From Candidatus Nitrospira nitrosa (GTDB lineage: Bacteria > Nitrospirota > Nitrospiria > Nitrospirales > Nitrospiraceae), in assembly GCF_001458735.1 (NCBI RefSeq), contig NZ_CZQA01000008.1, positions 558,001-622,000 of the forward strand: 64,000 nt of DNA, given 5' to 3'. The position numbers and the translations under genes were made by a program. The first letter of the stretch is position 1. Each line of letters begins with the position of its first letter. The notes under the pieces were generated by a model. That model did no database searches. It worked only from the letters and a program-made list of their open reading frames with translations, and was not told where the DNA came from. This document shows, in pieces, positions 44,036 to 54,296 of the stretch.

Positions 44036-45448
44036 TTAAGACCCTTTATTCTCCTCGGCTGACGGCTTCTCCGGATTCCATCCGCCACCGAGCGCCTTAT
44101 AGAGCTGCACAGTCGACGCCAATAATAACCGGCGTGTACTCGTCAAGGCCAGCTCCGATTCGAAGAGATTTCGACGCGCCACCAGCACATCCAGATAATT
44201 CGCCAGCCCCCCCTTATAGCGCAATTCAGCCAACTTGAGCGCCGACTGTAATGCGGCAACCTGTTGCTGCTGCGCCTCACCCTGCACACGAGCCGTACGC
44301 ACGGCGACCAGCGCGTCTTCAACCTCGCGAAAGGCCGTCAAGACCGTTTGTTGGTATTGCGCCAGCGCTTGCTTGCTTTGCGCCTCGACGGCTTCCTGTT
44401 GAAAGCCCAACACTTGCGCGTTTAAGAGAGGCGCAGCAAGTCCAGCGCCAAACACGCCAAAGCTCGAGGGATCATTGAAGATTAAGGATAATTCGGGATG
44501 AGCTAAGCCGGCTAGTCCGGTCAACGTAATTCTCGGAAACCGTTCCGCCTTGGCCGCGCCGATACGAGCCGTGGCTGCCGCCAACTGTTGCTCGGCGACC
44601 AAGATGTCAGGCCGCCGCTGCAACAACTCAGATGGGAGACCGGCAGGAATTGTGGGAGGCACGATCTGTTCATCCAATGCAAGACCGCGTGCAATACTAA
44701 CGGACTTCCGTCCCAGCAAGACGCTCAAGTGATTCTCAGTTTGGCTCATTTGCCGCTCAAGCTCCGCCGTACGAGCTGCGGCATTCGCACGCTCCGCTTC
44801 AAACTGATCAGCGTCCAGTTTCGAGGTCATCCCTTGGCGCAGCCTGGCTTGGGCGATCCGTACCGACTCTTCCCACGATTGCAGCGTCCGCTTTGCGATA
44901 TCGAGCTGCAGGTCGAACTGGCGCAAGTTGAAATACGCCTCGGCAACCGCACTGACCAGTTGAATCGTCACAGCCCGGCGGTTTTCTTCCTTGGACACCA
45001 GATCAGCACGCGCCGCTTCATTCATGCGCCTGACTCGACCCCACAGGTCAACCTCCCAGGCCAGATTACCAAACAGGTAATAATTGAATGGGCTCGCAAA
45101 ACCAGGAAAGAGGAAGTTCGCTTTCCGGCTAGCCGGCAAACTCGCTGTGGCCGTAAGGCCAGGCACATAGTCCATTTTCGCAACCAGAGCCCTCGCACGA
45201 AACTCTTCGACGGTTGCGACCGCCCGCTGAAGATCCCGGTTTTCAGCGAGCGCCATCCGAATGAGCTGTTGAAGCTGCTCATCGCGAAGGAGATCCCACC
45301 AAGGCAAGTTGGCCAAGGACGGCAGTTCCGAAGAGCCGTCGGCCATTCGGAAGCGATCCTCGCCATCGGCCGGAGGTCGCTTGTAATCAGGTCCTATCGA
45401 ACAGGACAGGAGCAGCAAAGACAGTCCGATAATCGTAATCGTACGCAC
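44036..45448 (-). CDS. RND outer-membrane factor (NodT/OprM lipoprotein)
   Basis: 470 aa starting at GTG 45448 directly after the pump stop. The lipoprotein signal ends L-L-S-C with the mature start SIGPDYKRP, which is the hallmark of the NodT/OprM family. Then come PWWDLLRDEQLQQLI, WEVDLWGRVRR and the second half beginning LLQRRPDILVAEQQL. It is the channel of the tripartite pump encoded upstream (adaptor and RND). The frame open to 45502 is not the real start. Confidence 0.92.
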   Translation of the reverse strand: MRTITIIGLSLLLLSCSIGPDYKRPPADGEDRFRMADGSSELPSLANLPWWDLLRDEQLQQLIRMALAENRDLQRAVATVEEFRARALVAKMDYVPGLTATASLPASRKANFLFPGFASPFNYYLFGNLAWEVDLWGRVRRMNEAARADLVSKEENRRAVTIQLVSAVAEAYFNLRQFDLQLDIAKRTLQSWEESVRIAQARLRQGMTSKLDADQFEAERANAAARTAELERQMSQTENHLSVLLGRKSVSIARGLALDEQIVPPTIPAGLPSELLQRRPDILVAEQQLAAATARIGAAKAERFPRITLTGLAGLAHPELSLIFNDPSSFGVFGAGLAAPLLNAQVLGFQQEAVEAQSKQALAQYQQTVLTAFREVEDALVAVRTARVQGEAQQQQVAALQSALKLAELRYKGGLANYLDVLVARRNLFESELALTSTRRLLLASTVQLYKALGGGWNPEKPSAEENKGS

Positions 45449-45449
45449 G

Positions 45450-48400
45450 TTAGGCCTTCCCCTCTGGTGACGGCGCCTCAGCAAGCTGAGTTGCCGTAGC
45501 ACCGGTATGAGCTCTACCTGGAGCCCACTTACGAATCACGGCATAGAATAGGGGAACAAAAAAGATGGCCAGGAACGTCGCTCCCAACATTCCACCCAAC
45601 ACACCGGTGCCGATCGATTGACGGCTTGCCGCTCCGGCGCCACTGGCGATGACCATTGGAAACATACCAAAAATAAAGGCCATCGAGGTCATGATAATCG
45701 GTCGGAAACGCAAGCGCGCGGCTTCGACGACCGCCTCAATGAGGGGGCGCCCTGCCTCGTATCGGGTATTCGCGAACTCCACGATCAGGATCGCATTCTT
45801 CGCCGTCAACCCGATCAAGGTCACCAGCCCGATCTGGAAATAGAGATCATTCTCGAATCCACGAAGCCACACGGCCGTCAGCGCACCAAAAATCCCGAAT
45901 GGAACGGCCAAAATCACCGCAAACGGTACGACCCAACTCTCGAACTGGGCCGCCAAGACCAGGAACACCATCAACAATCCAAGGATAAAGACTTGATTGG
46001 ATTGCCCGCCGACCCGGCGTTCTTGAAACGAGATGTTACTCCAATCAATAGCATATCCCTGAGGAACCAGCACCTCTTTCGCCACTCGTTCCAGCGCTTC
46101 CAACGCCTGCCCTGAGCTGAACCCTGGCGCGGCCGCGCCCAGGAGCAACGCCGTGTTGTACCCATTGAAGTGGTTCACCGGGTCCGGTCCGCTCTGGTAC
46201 TCCGCCGTCACAATCGTGTCGAGCGGAATCATATTGACGCCCCGTGCACTCGAGGCTCTCACATAGATATTCGACAGGTTTTGCGGTGTCGCGCGAAACT
46301 CGACATCGGCTTCGGTCTGCACATGATAGACGCGACCGAACTTAATGAAGTCATTGATGTAAAAATTACCGAAGTACGCCTGGAGCGTATCAAAAATGTC
46401 AGAAATCGGTACGCCTAGCGCTTTCGCTCGCTCCCGATTCACATTGGCGTAGAGTCTCGGTGAGGAGACGCGGAAATTGGTTCCGACCCGCCCGATCGCC
46501 GGTTCTTTCTGGGCGCGTTCGACGAATTGCTGCGCCACCATGGCGAACTTCTTAAAGTCGCCGCTGCTGGGATCTTGGATTTGAGCAGAGAAACCGCCGA
46601 CCGCACCGACACCACGAATAGCCGGAGCATTGAAGGCAAGAAGCAAGGCTTCCGGAATCTTCGCAAACTCTCCGTACGCCGCACCCACCAACGCCTTCGC
46701 ATGGTACTGAGGCTCAGGCCGTTCATCCCAGAGTTGTAGTGGGACAAACATGGTCGCCGAGTTCGGTCCTCTCGTCCCGAAGACGAAATTCTGCCCCGTC
46801 AGTGCGTCGGTGGAATGGACAGCCGGAATGGCCTGAAAAAATCGTTCGATCTTTTCGAGGACTGCCACCGTCCGCTGCTTCGAGGCCCCGTCAGGGAGTT
46901 GCGCGATCACGATGAAGTACCCTTGGTCTTCCTCGGGTAAAAAACTTTTCGGCAACTTCTCAAACAGTCCGATCGAGGCAATCAGCAACAGCACAAAGAC
47001 CGCCATGACACGAATCGGCCTCACGAGCAGCGCACCTGTGATACCTGTGTAGCCCTGCTGGGTCCGGTTGAATAGGCGATCGAACCAATCCCAAAACCCG
47101 CTCCGTTTCCCCTCGTGGGATGTCAACACCACCCCACAGAGCGCCGGGCTCAGCGTCAGTGCGACAAACCCGGAGACCGTCACGGAAATTGCGATCGTCG
47201 CGGCAAATTGTTTATACAGAGCTCCGGTAATCCCGCCGATAAATCCCACCGGCGCAAAGACAGACACGAGCACCAACACGATGGCGATGATCGGCTCAGT
47301 CACTTCACCCATCGCCCGCTTGGCCGCTTCTTTCGCCGTGAGGCGGCCTTCCCGCATATGCCGTTCGACGTTCTCCACCACGACAATGGCGTCGTCCACC
47401 ACGATCCCGATCGCAAGTACCATTCCAAACAGCGTGATCGTATTGATCGAGAAGCCGAGGGCATAGAGACCGATGAATGTGCCGATCAGCGAGACAGGAA
47501 CGGCCACGGTTGGAATAATGGTGGCGCGCCAAGTCTGAAGAAACAGATACACGACGAACACGACCAGCACCATCGCTTCCAGCAACGTCTTGACCACTTC
47601 CTTAATTGAAATCTCAATAAACCGCGTGGTGTCGTACGGTGTGTCATACGACACGCTGGGAGGGAAACTCTTGGCCAGTTCATCCATCTGAGCCCGCGTG
47701 CGCCGCACGGTATCGAGCGCATTCGCTCCGGGTGACAAGAACGTCAGAACAAAGGTCGTCGGTTTGCTGTTCCATCGACCTTCGAGGCCATAGGCTTGGG
47801 CCCCCAACTCAATACGGGCCACGTCCTTGAGCCGCACCGTCGAGCCGTCGGGAAGGGCGCGCACAATGAGCTCTTCAAAATCCTTGACCTCGGTCAAGCG
47901 GCCTTTGGTGATGATGGGGATCGTCAGCTCCGTCCCCTTTGGGGCCGGTTCACGCCCGATCGTCCCTGCCGGATAATCACGATTCTGCTCACGGATGATG
48001 GCCGTGATATCACTCGGCGTGAGATCCAGCTTAGCCATCAACAGCGGGTTCAGGATGATGCGCATGCTGTAGTTTTGCTGACCAAACACCAGCGCATCTC
48101 CGACGCCCTTGACGCGCTTCAGATCATCGACGATCCGCAGCGTGGCATAGTTAGAGAGAAAGACGGCATCGTGCCGAGGGTCGGTCGACTTGAGCGCCAC
48201 CACCAACACAAGATCGGGGGACATCTTTTTGACCGAGATGCCCTGTCGGACGACTTCCGGAGGCAGCTGAGGTTCGGCGAGCTTCTCCCGATTCTGCGTC
48301 TGGACTTGAGCAATGTCAGGATTCGTTCCGATTTCGAACGTCAACTTGATCGTGACATGTCCGTCGTTACTGCTGGTCGACTCGTAGTACAGCAGATTGT

Positions 48401-48620
48401 CGATACCCGGCAGGGTGACTTCGATCGGACGTGCGACGGCTTCCGCCGCGACTTCAGCGCTGGCGCCTGGATAATCCGCATCGATCTGAACCACCGGTGG
48501 AGTAATTTCCGGAAACTGCGCGATCGGCAGAAACTGCATGGCCAGCAGTCCCATCACGACCACAAAAATCGACACCACCGAAGCAAAAATCGGCCGATCA
48601 ATAAAAATGTGCGAAATCAC
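45450..48620 (-). CDS. HAE1-type RND multidrug efflux pump
   Basis: 1056 aa, the normal length for AcrB-like pumps, with 12 membrane helices and two large periplasmic loops. Proton-relay residues are visible: GIVVDDAIVVVENVERHM (Asp-Asp of helix 4) and GLTAKNAILIVEFA (Lys of helix 10). FIDRPIFASVVSIFVVVMGL opens the protein. It exports lipophilic compounds from the inner membrane or periplasm using protons, with the adjacent adaptor and outer-membrane factor. It starts 9 bases after the adaptor stop. Confidence 0.94.
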   Translation of the reverse strand: MISHIFIDRPIFASVVSIFVVVMGLLAMQFLPIAQFPEITPPVVQIDADYPGASAEVAAEAVARPIEVTLPGIDNLLYYESTSSNDGHVTIKLTFEIGTNPDIAQVQTQNREKLAEPQLPPEVVRQGISVKKMSPDLVLVVALKSTDPRHDAVFLSNYATLRIVDDLKRVKGVGDALVFGQQNYSMRIILNPLLMAKLDLTPSDITAIIREQNRDYPAGTIGREPAPKGTELTIPIITKGRLTEVKDFEELIVRALPDGSTVRLKDVARIELGAQAYGLEGRWNSKPTTFVLTFLSPGANALDTVRRTRAQMDELAKSFPPSVSYDTPYDTTRFIEISIKEVVKTLLEAMVLVVFVVYLFLQTWRATIIPTVAVPVSLIGTFIGLYALGFSINTITLFGMVLAIGIVVDDAIVVVENVERHMREGRLTAKEAAKRAMGEVTEPIIAIVLVLVSVFAPVGFIGGITGALYKQFAATIAISVTVSGFVALTLSPALCGVVLTSHEGKRSGFWDWFDRLFNRTQQGYTGITGALLVRPIRVMAVFVLLLIASIGLFEKLPKSFLPEEDQGYFIVIAQLPDGASKQRTVAVLEKIERFFQAIPAVHSTDALTGQNFVFGTRGPNSATMFVPLQLWDERPEPQYHAKALVGAAYGEFAKIPEALLLAFNAPAIRGVGAVGGFSAQIQDPSSGDFKKFAMVAQQFVERAQKEPAIGRVGTNFRVSSPRLYANVNRERAKALGVPISDIFDTLQAYFGNFYINDFIKFGRVYHVQTEADVEFRATPQNLSNIYVRASSARGVNMIPLDTIVTAEYQSGPDPVNHFNGYNTALLLGAAAPGFSSGQALEALERVAKEVLVPQGYAIDWSNISFQERRVGGQSNQVFILGLLMVFLVLAAQFESWVVPFAVILAVPFGIFGALTAVWLRGFENDLYFQIGLVTLIGLTAKNAILIVEFANTRYEAGRPLIEAVVEAARLRFRPIIMTSMAFIFGMFPMVIASGAGAASRQSIGTGVLGGMLGATFLAIFFVPLFYAVIRKWAPGRAHTGATATQLAEAPSPEGKA

Positions 48621-48629
48621 GGTTGTTCC

Positions 48630-49802
48630 TTATTGAGGACGAGTAGGAGTAGGCTCCGCATTGGCGGCAACCCAGGGAACCGCATTGACTGACGCGCCAG
48701 GACCGATCTGCATGATCCCATTGACGACCACCCGATCGCCGGCATTCAGGCCGTGATCGATGAGCCACTGGTCCCCTTTCCAATCCGACGCCACGACGTC
48801 TCGAATCTCAACCTTTTCCTCACGGTTGACCACAAAGACGAACGGGCCCTGTGGACCTTGTAACACCGCTCGCTGCGGAACAAGGACCGCATTCGTTTTC
48901 GTATCGCCCGTGAATCGGACTTTCACAAATTGCCCTGGGAGGATGATCCGATTGGGATTCGGAAACGTGATCCTCGTTTGGCGTGTACTGGTTTCCGTCC
49001 GCAGGCCAGGCTCTAAGAGATCGAGCACGCCTTCCTGGGGATAGACCGTCCCATCCATGAGTGTCAGCCGGCCTCGCAATTGATAGTCTCCCGGATGAGC
49101 GATCAGCTTCGCTTCAATGTCTCGTCGACGTTTCAGGATGAACGTCTCCGGCACGTTCACCACCACGTACATGGGATCGACTCGATGGATCGTGGTCAAG
49201 AGATCGGTTTGAGCCGAGACCAACCGTCCTTCATAGTACCGACTGCGCTCGATAATCCCACTGATCGGCGCGGTGATAAGCGTATTGTCCATGTCGAACT
49301 GGGCCTTGATGAGATCAGCCTGCGCCCCTTGCAGCGCCGCATTGGCGGATAACTCTTGCGCGATGGCATCGTCGACATCTTTTTGGCTCACCGCCTGCTC
49401 CGCAAGCAATGGCTTGACCCGTGCCAAATCCTGTCTGGCCTGGACGCCACGCGCTTCCGCCTGCGCGATCTTGGCCTTGGCACTCGCAACCGCAGCCTTG
49501 AAGGGCACCGGATCGATTTGATAGAGGCGATCGCCCTTTTTTACATCGCGGCCTTCAGGATAGAGCACCGCCTTCAAAATCCCCGTCACTTGCGACCGGA
49601 TCTCGACCGGACGGGATGCCTCCGCTCGACCGATAAACTCCGGTTCATCGGGAAGAACTTGGGTTTGAACCGTGACGACTTCCACCCGAGGCATCGGCTG
49701 CGCCGGCATCGAAGCGGTCTCTTGGTTACAGCCGGCCAGTCCAATTGCACCCAACACCCATAATGTTGCAATATGTGCCTTCAATTGATACCTCTTCTCC
49801 AT
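48630..49802 (-). CDS. RND periplasmic adaptor lipoprotein
   Basis: 390 aa from ATG 49802, with lipobox L-A-G-C. AcrA/MexA pattern: RPVEIRSQVTGILKAVLYPEGRDVKKGD, helical hairpin (AKIAQAEARGVQARQDLARVK), NTLITAPISGIIERSRYYEG, and barrel residues LIAHPGDYQLRG. First gene of the long minus-strand operon. Its promoter should lie in 49803-49966; I cannot fix it. Confidence 0.92.
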   Translation of the reverse strand: MEKRYQLKAHIATLWVLGAIGLAGCNQETASMPAQPMPRVEVVTVQTQVLPDEPEFIGRAEASRPVEIRSQVTGILKAVLYPEGRDVKKGDRLYQIDPVPFKAAVASAKAKIAQAEARGVQARQDLARVKPLLAEQAVSQKDVDDAIAQELSANAALQGAQADLIKAQFDMDNTLITAPISGIIERSRYYEGRLVSAQTDLLTTIHRVDPMYVVVNVPETFILKRRRDIEAKLIAHPGDYQLRGRLTLMDGTVYPQEGVLDLLEPGLRTETSTRQTRITFPNPNRIILPGQFVKVRFTGDTKTNAVLVPQRAVLQGPQGPFVFVVNREEKVEIRDVVASDWKGDQWLIDHGLNAGDRVVVNGIMQIGPGASVNAVPWVAANAEPTPTRPQ

Positions 49803-49966
49803 ACTACCGACCCCACTTGGCAATCCCTACGCCTCTTTTTCTCCGCACAGGAGAAAGGGAGCATTGTACTGAGGAGCATGCAACGGCGGCAAGTCCAAGC
49901 CAGATAGGCCTCCGCGCCGACTGACAATACGACGACAACCTAAACCAGCAAGATCTTTCGGCATCA

Positions 49967-50287
49967 TCATGAAGTCATTCCATCTCCATGCTGCCCCACT
50001 GAATCAGTACGGCCCACCTTTGCAATATCCTTGATCAGACACCTCGTCAAACAGCCGGACCCCCGCAATTCCACTCCATGCTGCCACAGCTGAGTTAACA
50101 ACAGCTTGCCCTCCGCATCAATAAACGTGACACCGGTCAAATCAATGTGTTTGCACGGCTGCTGATGTTCAACGATGCATCGGCAATAGGTCCGCAGCTC
50201 CTCGACCCAGGGACCAGCAAGGCGCCCTTCCAGTACAAGGGTCAGGCCTTCCAGCACCAGATCTTGTTGACTCGTGATCTTGAGCAC
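49967..50287 (-). CDS. STAS-domain-like protein
   Basis: About 106 aa. GTG 50287 is preceded by a near-perfect GGGGGGAGG ribosome site, so the open frame up to 50419 probably is not used. The fold pattern is a STAS/anti-sigma-antagonist type: LTLVLEGRLAGPWVEELRTY, then HIDLTGVTFIDAEGKLLLTQLW. The position where phosphorylated STAS proteins have Ser is Asp-Ala here (FIDAEG), so switching by phosphorylation is unlikely. Role unknown. Confidence 0.7.
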   Translation of the reverse strand: MLKITSQQDLVLEGLTLVLEGRLAGPWVEELRTYCRCIVEHQQPCKHIDLTGVTFIDAEGKLLLTQLWQHGVELRGSGCLTRCLIKDIAKVGRTDSVGQHGDGMTS

Positions 50288-50577
50288 CGCCTCCCCCCGT
50301 TCACCTAACCGTCTACCCCGCGAGGTCTGCACCCCAGGGATTGTTTTACCAATCCAGTATCGCAACTTGTGTTCCAGCAACCGATACGGCAATGAGTTGA
50401 GAGAAGTCATTGAATACATATGGACACTAGCCCTCGGAGAAGCAAAGAACTACCGTAGACCGTCATAAATACTGCCGTCCACACGGCACACTGCCGACCC
50501 ATCGGCACCATATCGCTCGATCCCCAGCCGGACGGAGCAACGGAGAATATCAGTGAGACAGGGAACTGCCTCACAAG
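50288..50577. other. Intergenic stretch
   Basis: About 290 bases upstream of the STAS gene and downstream of the ABC operon (both minus strand). Apart from the STAS ribosome site no signal is seen. Confidence 0.4.
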
Positions 50578-51720
50578 CTAGTCCAGCGTCTGTCGATACC
50601 GCTTCACCCCAATCATCAACACCACGAGGGCAAACAGCGCGATCTGCCAGAGTTGCAGCACCACTTCCTCCACTCCGTTTCCCTTCAGCATGATCCCTCG
50701 GACAATTCGCAAAAAATGCGTCAGCGGCAGCATCTCACCGATCGACTGCGCCCATTGCGGCATACCGCGAAACGGAAACATAAACCCCGACAGCAGCAGG
50801 GACGGTAAAAAGAAAAAGAAGGAGAGCTGCATGGCCTGCAGTTGGTTCTGTGCCAGCGTGGAAAACGTGATCCCCATCGCCAAATTCGCCACGATAAAGA
50901 CCAATGCCGACACAAAGAGCATTGGAATATTGCCTGTCACCGGCACGCCGAACAAAAAATGCGCTGCCAGGAGAATGAGAATGACCTGGATATAGCCGAC
51001 CAGGATATAGGGCAACACCTTCCCGATCATCACCTCAAACGGCCTCGTGGGCATCGACAGGAGATTTTCCATCGTGCCTCGCTCCCGCTCACGGGTGATG
51101 GCCAGCCCGGTGATCATCACCATCGTCATTGTCAGCACCACCCCCATCAGGCCAGGCACGATGTTGTACTGGGTGATGGCTTCCGGGTTATACCTGGCAT
51201 GCACGCGCAACTCGATCGGCTCGTCTCCACGCGCCATATAGGCCAGTGCTCCCCGCAGATCCTGCTGGAGCGCCGTCGTGACCAACACACGTAACGAGCC
51301 GATGGCATTGCTCGTCGCTGCGGGATCGGTCGCATCCGCTTCGACGAGGATTGCCGGGCGTTCACCGCGAAGCACGTCCCGCGAGAAATTGGGAGGGATG
51401 TTGATGACGAACTGAGCTTCCCCCCGTGCCAATACTTCCTCGGCTTCCTGCTCAGTCTTCACCTCTCGAACAAATTCGAAGTACCGGCTGTTGCGAATCG
51501 CTTGCAGCAGAGTCCGCCCCTGAGCACCGTAGTCGGCCATCAGCACTGCCGTCGGCAGATGTTTGGGATCAGCATTGATCGCAAAGCCGAAGAGGACAAG
51601 CTGGATCAATGGGACACCAATCATCATCCCAAACGTCACGCGGTCGCGGCGCATCTGGATAAATTCCTTCACGACGATGGCCCAGAATCGGGATAGCCCA
51701 AATGGCGAATGCGTCTTCAT
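50578..51720 (-). CDS. ABC-2 type permease
   Basis: 380 aa. One N-terminal helix, a large periplasmic domain (LPTAVLMADYGAQGRTLLQAI, VLARGEAQFVINIPPNFSRD), then five helices with RERERGTMENLLSMPTRPFEVMIGKVLPYILVG, the typical YhhJ/YbhR pattern. It forms the membrane part of an exporter with the ATPase, whose gene overlaps it by 4 bases. It may work as a homodimer, because no second permease gene follows. Confidence 0.9.
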   Translation of the reverse strand: MKTHSPFGLSRFWAIVVKEFIQMRRDRVTFGMMIGVPLIQLVLFGFAINADPKHLPTAVLMADYGAQGRTLLQAIRNSRYFEFVREVKTEQEAEEVLARGEAQFVINIPPNFSRDVLRGERPAILVEADATDPAATSNAIGSLRVLVTTALQQDLRGALAYMARGDEPIELRVHARYNPEAITQYNIVPGLMGVVLTMTMVMITGLAITRERERGTMENLLSMPTRPFEVMIGKVLPYILVGYIQVILILLAAHFLFGVPVTGNIPMLFVSALVFIVANLAMGITFSTLAQNQLQAMQLSFFFFLPSLLLSGFMFPFRGMPQWAQSIGEMLPLTHFLRIVRGIMLKGNGVEEVVLQLWQIALFALVVLMIGVKRYRQTLD

Positions 51721-52658
51721 GATGCGAAGTTGTCCGACGACTGTTCCATCAGATGGATGAAGACATCTTCAAGGCCTGCGTCGACCCGATGCCAGTCATA
51801 GGGACTGGTGCGATATGCTGCCACTGTCGCTTCGAGCGTATCCTGATCGACGCCGCTGACGTGGAGTCGATCTCCAAACGCGACGGCCTGCTGAACCCCG
51901 GGCTGCCTTCGAAGCTCCACCGCCAATTGATGAAGATTGGGACCGCTGACCGACCAAGTCGTCAGTCGTGCCTGTTGAATGACATCGGAGACTGTTCCAT
52001 CGGCGAGCAGCTTGCCGTAGGAAATATACGCCAACCGATGGCATCGCTCAGCTTCATCCATATAATGGGTGGTAATCAGAAATGTCAGTCCATCTGCAGC
52101 TAACTCATGGATCTGCTCCCAGAACTCTCGTCTTGCTTTTGGGTCGACCCCCGCGGTCGGTTCATCGAGCAACAATAATCGTGGTTGATGGATCAAACAG
52201 GCAGCCAGTGCAAGGCGCTGCTTCCATCCCCCTGAGAGTTGTCCAGCGAGCTGTTCTCTCCGACCAACCAACCCTAACCGTTCGAGACTCCGCTCCACGG
52301 CAACTCGTCGATCAGGAATCCCGAACATGCGCGCCACGAAATCCAGATTCTCCGAGATACTCAGATCCTCATAGAAGCTGAAGCGCTGCGTCATATACCC
52401 GACAGCGCCTTTGATGGCTTCGCTCTGGCGAATAACGTCATAGCCTAAACAGGTTCCACTGCCTTCGTCCGCTCGAAGCAGGCCGCACAGCATGCGAATG
52501 AAGGTCGTCTTGCCGCTGCCGTTCGGACCGAGAAATCCATAAATCTCTCCGCGCCGCACTTGCAGGCCGATATGATCGACTACGGTACGGCTCCCAAACC
52601 GCTTGGTCATTCCGCTCACATCAATGGCCAATTCCTGTTTGTCGACGACGGCCGTCAT
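51717..52658 (-). CDS. ABC transporter ATP-binding protein
   Basis: 313 aa with Walker A GPNGSGKTT, signature LSGGWKQRLALA, Walker B LLLLDEPTAGVD, and the H-loop ITTHYMDEAERC. The C-terminal extension (about 70 aa) is usual in YbhF-like exporters. It powers the ABC-2 permease. Its ATG and the HlyD stop overlap by 4 bases. Confidence 0.92.
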   Translation of the reverse strand: MTAVVDKQELAIDVSGMTKRFGSRTVVDHIGLQVRRGEIYGFLGPNGSGKTTFIRMLCGLLRADEGSGTCLGYDVIRQSEAIKGAVGYMTQRFSFYEDLSISENLDFVARMFGIPDRRVAVERSLERLGLVGRREQLAGQLSGGWKQRLALAACLIHQPRLLLLDEPTAGVDPKARREFWEQIHELAADGLTFLITTHYMDEAERCHRLAYISYGKLLADGTVSDVIQQARLTTWSVSGPNLHQLAVELRRQPGVQQAVAFGDRLHVSGVDQDTLEATVAAYRTSPYDWHRVDAGLEDVFIHLMEQSSDNFAS

Positions 52659-53644
52659 TGAATCCCCTTGAACTGCACGTCCACCGGCTGACCAGGATGC
52701 AGATTGACCGCCACAGTCTGGTCGAACAGCACTTCGACCAGAAAGACCAGCTTGTCACGACTACCCTGGCTATAGAGCACCGGTGGCGTATATTCAGCTT
52801 TTGGTGAAATGTAGCCGACCTTTCCACCAATCGAGCCCTGCACCCCATCAACCATGACCTGTACGGTGTCACCAAGCTTGATCGTCCCAAGCTTCATTTG
52901 AGACACAAATGTGCGAACCTTGATGTGGTCGGGAGGCAACAGCACCACGACAGGTCGACCTGCCGGCACCCATTCACCTTCCCGATATAGGGTGTCAAAA
53001 ACAAACCCAGCCTTGGGCGCGACTTGATGCTTTTGGGCAAGATCCCACTCCGATTTGGCGAGCGCTGCCTCCTTTACTCGCACCTCCGCTTCGGCCGCAG
53101 CAACTTGATCCGTGCGAGAGCCTAAGAGCGCTGTATTCAAATCTGCTTCGAGTTGTGAGACCCGCTGCTGGTTTTGATCCCGTACCGATCGGGCCCGGTC
53201 AACCTCCACCTCCACCGCTGCACCAGGCACCACCGTGAGCGCTTCCTGACGAGCCACTTCCCGTAGGGATAGCTGCAGCGCCGCTTGGGCTTGTTGTAAT
53301 TGCGCCCTCAGAGAGGCAATCTCCGAGGGCCGTTTCCCTTTTCTCCGATCTTCGAGATTCGCCCGTGCTTGACTCAGCCTCCGCTCCGCTTCATCCCTTG
53401 CAGCCTTCTCTGACGCTTGCTCCAGTGCAAAGAGTGGATCGCCGGCATTGACCTGTACACCACGCCGCACAGATAGGGTGGCTAGGGCTCCGCCGTAGGG
53501 AGAGGCTACATAGACGTACTCTCCTTCCACATAGCCCTGAACGAGGTCGGAGACAGGCGGATCACAACCCATCAGAACCGTAACGACCGCCAACAGACAT
53601 ACAATGGAGCAGAATTCGTTCACACTCCGTCGTCGATGATCCAT
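52655..53644 (-). CDS. HlyD-type adaptor lipoprotein (YbhG-like)
   Basis: 329 aa with lipobox L-M-G-C near residue 27. Barrel-sandwich YVASPYGGALATLSVRRGVQVNAGDP, a long coiled coil (KAARDEAERRLSQARANLEDRRKG), second half APKAGFVFDTLYREGEWVPAG, then a barrel. It bridges the ABC exporter to a TolC-type channel, which is not encoded here. It overlaps both the TetR gene (ATG within its stop) and the ATPase gene. Confidence 0.88.
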   Translation of the reverse strand: MDHRRRSVNEFCSIVCLLAVVTVLMGCDPPVSDLVQGYVEGEYVYVASPYGGALATLSVRRGVQVNAGDPLFALEQASEKAARDEAERRLSQARANLEDRRKGKRPSEIASLRAQLQQAQAALQLSLREVARQEALTVVPGAAVEVEVDRARSVRDQNQQRVSQLEADLNTALLGSRTDQVAAAEAEVRVKEAALAKSEWDLAQKHQVAPKAGFVFDTLYREGEWVPAGRPVVVLLPPDHIKVRTFVSQMKLGTIKLGDTVQVMVDGVQGSIGGKVGYISPKAEYTPPVLYSQGSRDKLVFLVEVLFDQTVAVNLHPGQPVDVQFKGIQ

Positions 53645-54273
53645 CAGGTTACCGCTTTCCCTTTGGGAAGCAACACACCTTCCAAGATGAGACGGATGAC
53701 GGATGAATAGCCTCGCTCTACCGTTAGACCAAGCTCCATGAGCTTGGGTGGATTCATGATGCCTTGGACGGCACCTAGCAAAATTTCGATGATGAGGTGG
53801 GTCGGAATATCCGTTCGAATCACACCGGTTTCCTTGCCATCTTCGAACAGTCCGCCGAAATAGCGACGGATCAGCTCACGACGCCGTTGTTCGATGAACT
53901 GGAACAGTTCCGGCGCCTCGCGCCCGAGATCTCTGACAAAGGCCGGTTGAATTTCTGTCGTGTGCCGCTGTACACAATCGAGAAGCTGATGGAGCGCAAC
54001 CTCGACATCGGCAACTTGATCCCTCGCCACCCGTTCGAGATCTTTTTCAACCTCGCTGAATTTGTCCTTCAACACGGCCTCAAGGAGCGCCGTCTTGCTC
54101 GGGAAACAGACATACAAGGTCTTCTTGCTGATGCCCAATTCGGCAGCCAGGTCATCCATACTGACGGATCGAAAGCCATGGGTGAGGAATTGGCGGCGAG
54201 CCACGGCAACCACTCTCCGAACCCCGGCTTGATCGACTGCTGGTTCTTGCGGTTTAGGCTTTCGAGTCGGCAT
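53644..54273 (-). CDS. TetR-family repressor of the ABC exporter
   Basis: 209 aa from ATG 54273 (PTRKPKPQEP). N-terminal helix-turn-helix: RRQFLTHGFRSVSMDDLAAELGISKKTLYVCFPSK. The C-terminal ligand domain is diverse. It heads the operon TetR-HlyD-ATPase-permease, like E. coli cecR-ybhGFSR. A palindrome typical of TetR operators overlaps its promoter, which fits autoregulation released by a ligand. Confidence 0.9.
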   Translation of the reverse strand: MPTRKPKPQEPAVDQAGVRRVVAVARRQFLTHGFRSVSMDDLAAELGISKKTLYVCFPSKTALLEAVLKDKFSEVEKDLERVARDQVADVEVALHQLLDCVQRHTTEIQPAFVRDLGREAPELFQFIEQRRRELIRRYFGGLFEDGKETGVIRTDIPTHLIIEILLGAVQGIMNPPKLMELGLTVERGYSSVIRLILEGVLLPKGKAVT

Positions 54274-54296
54274 AAGGCACAAGAGATACTACAGAA

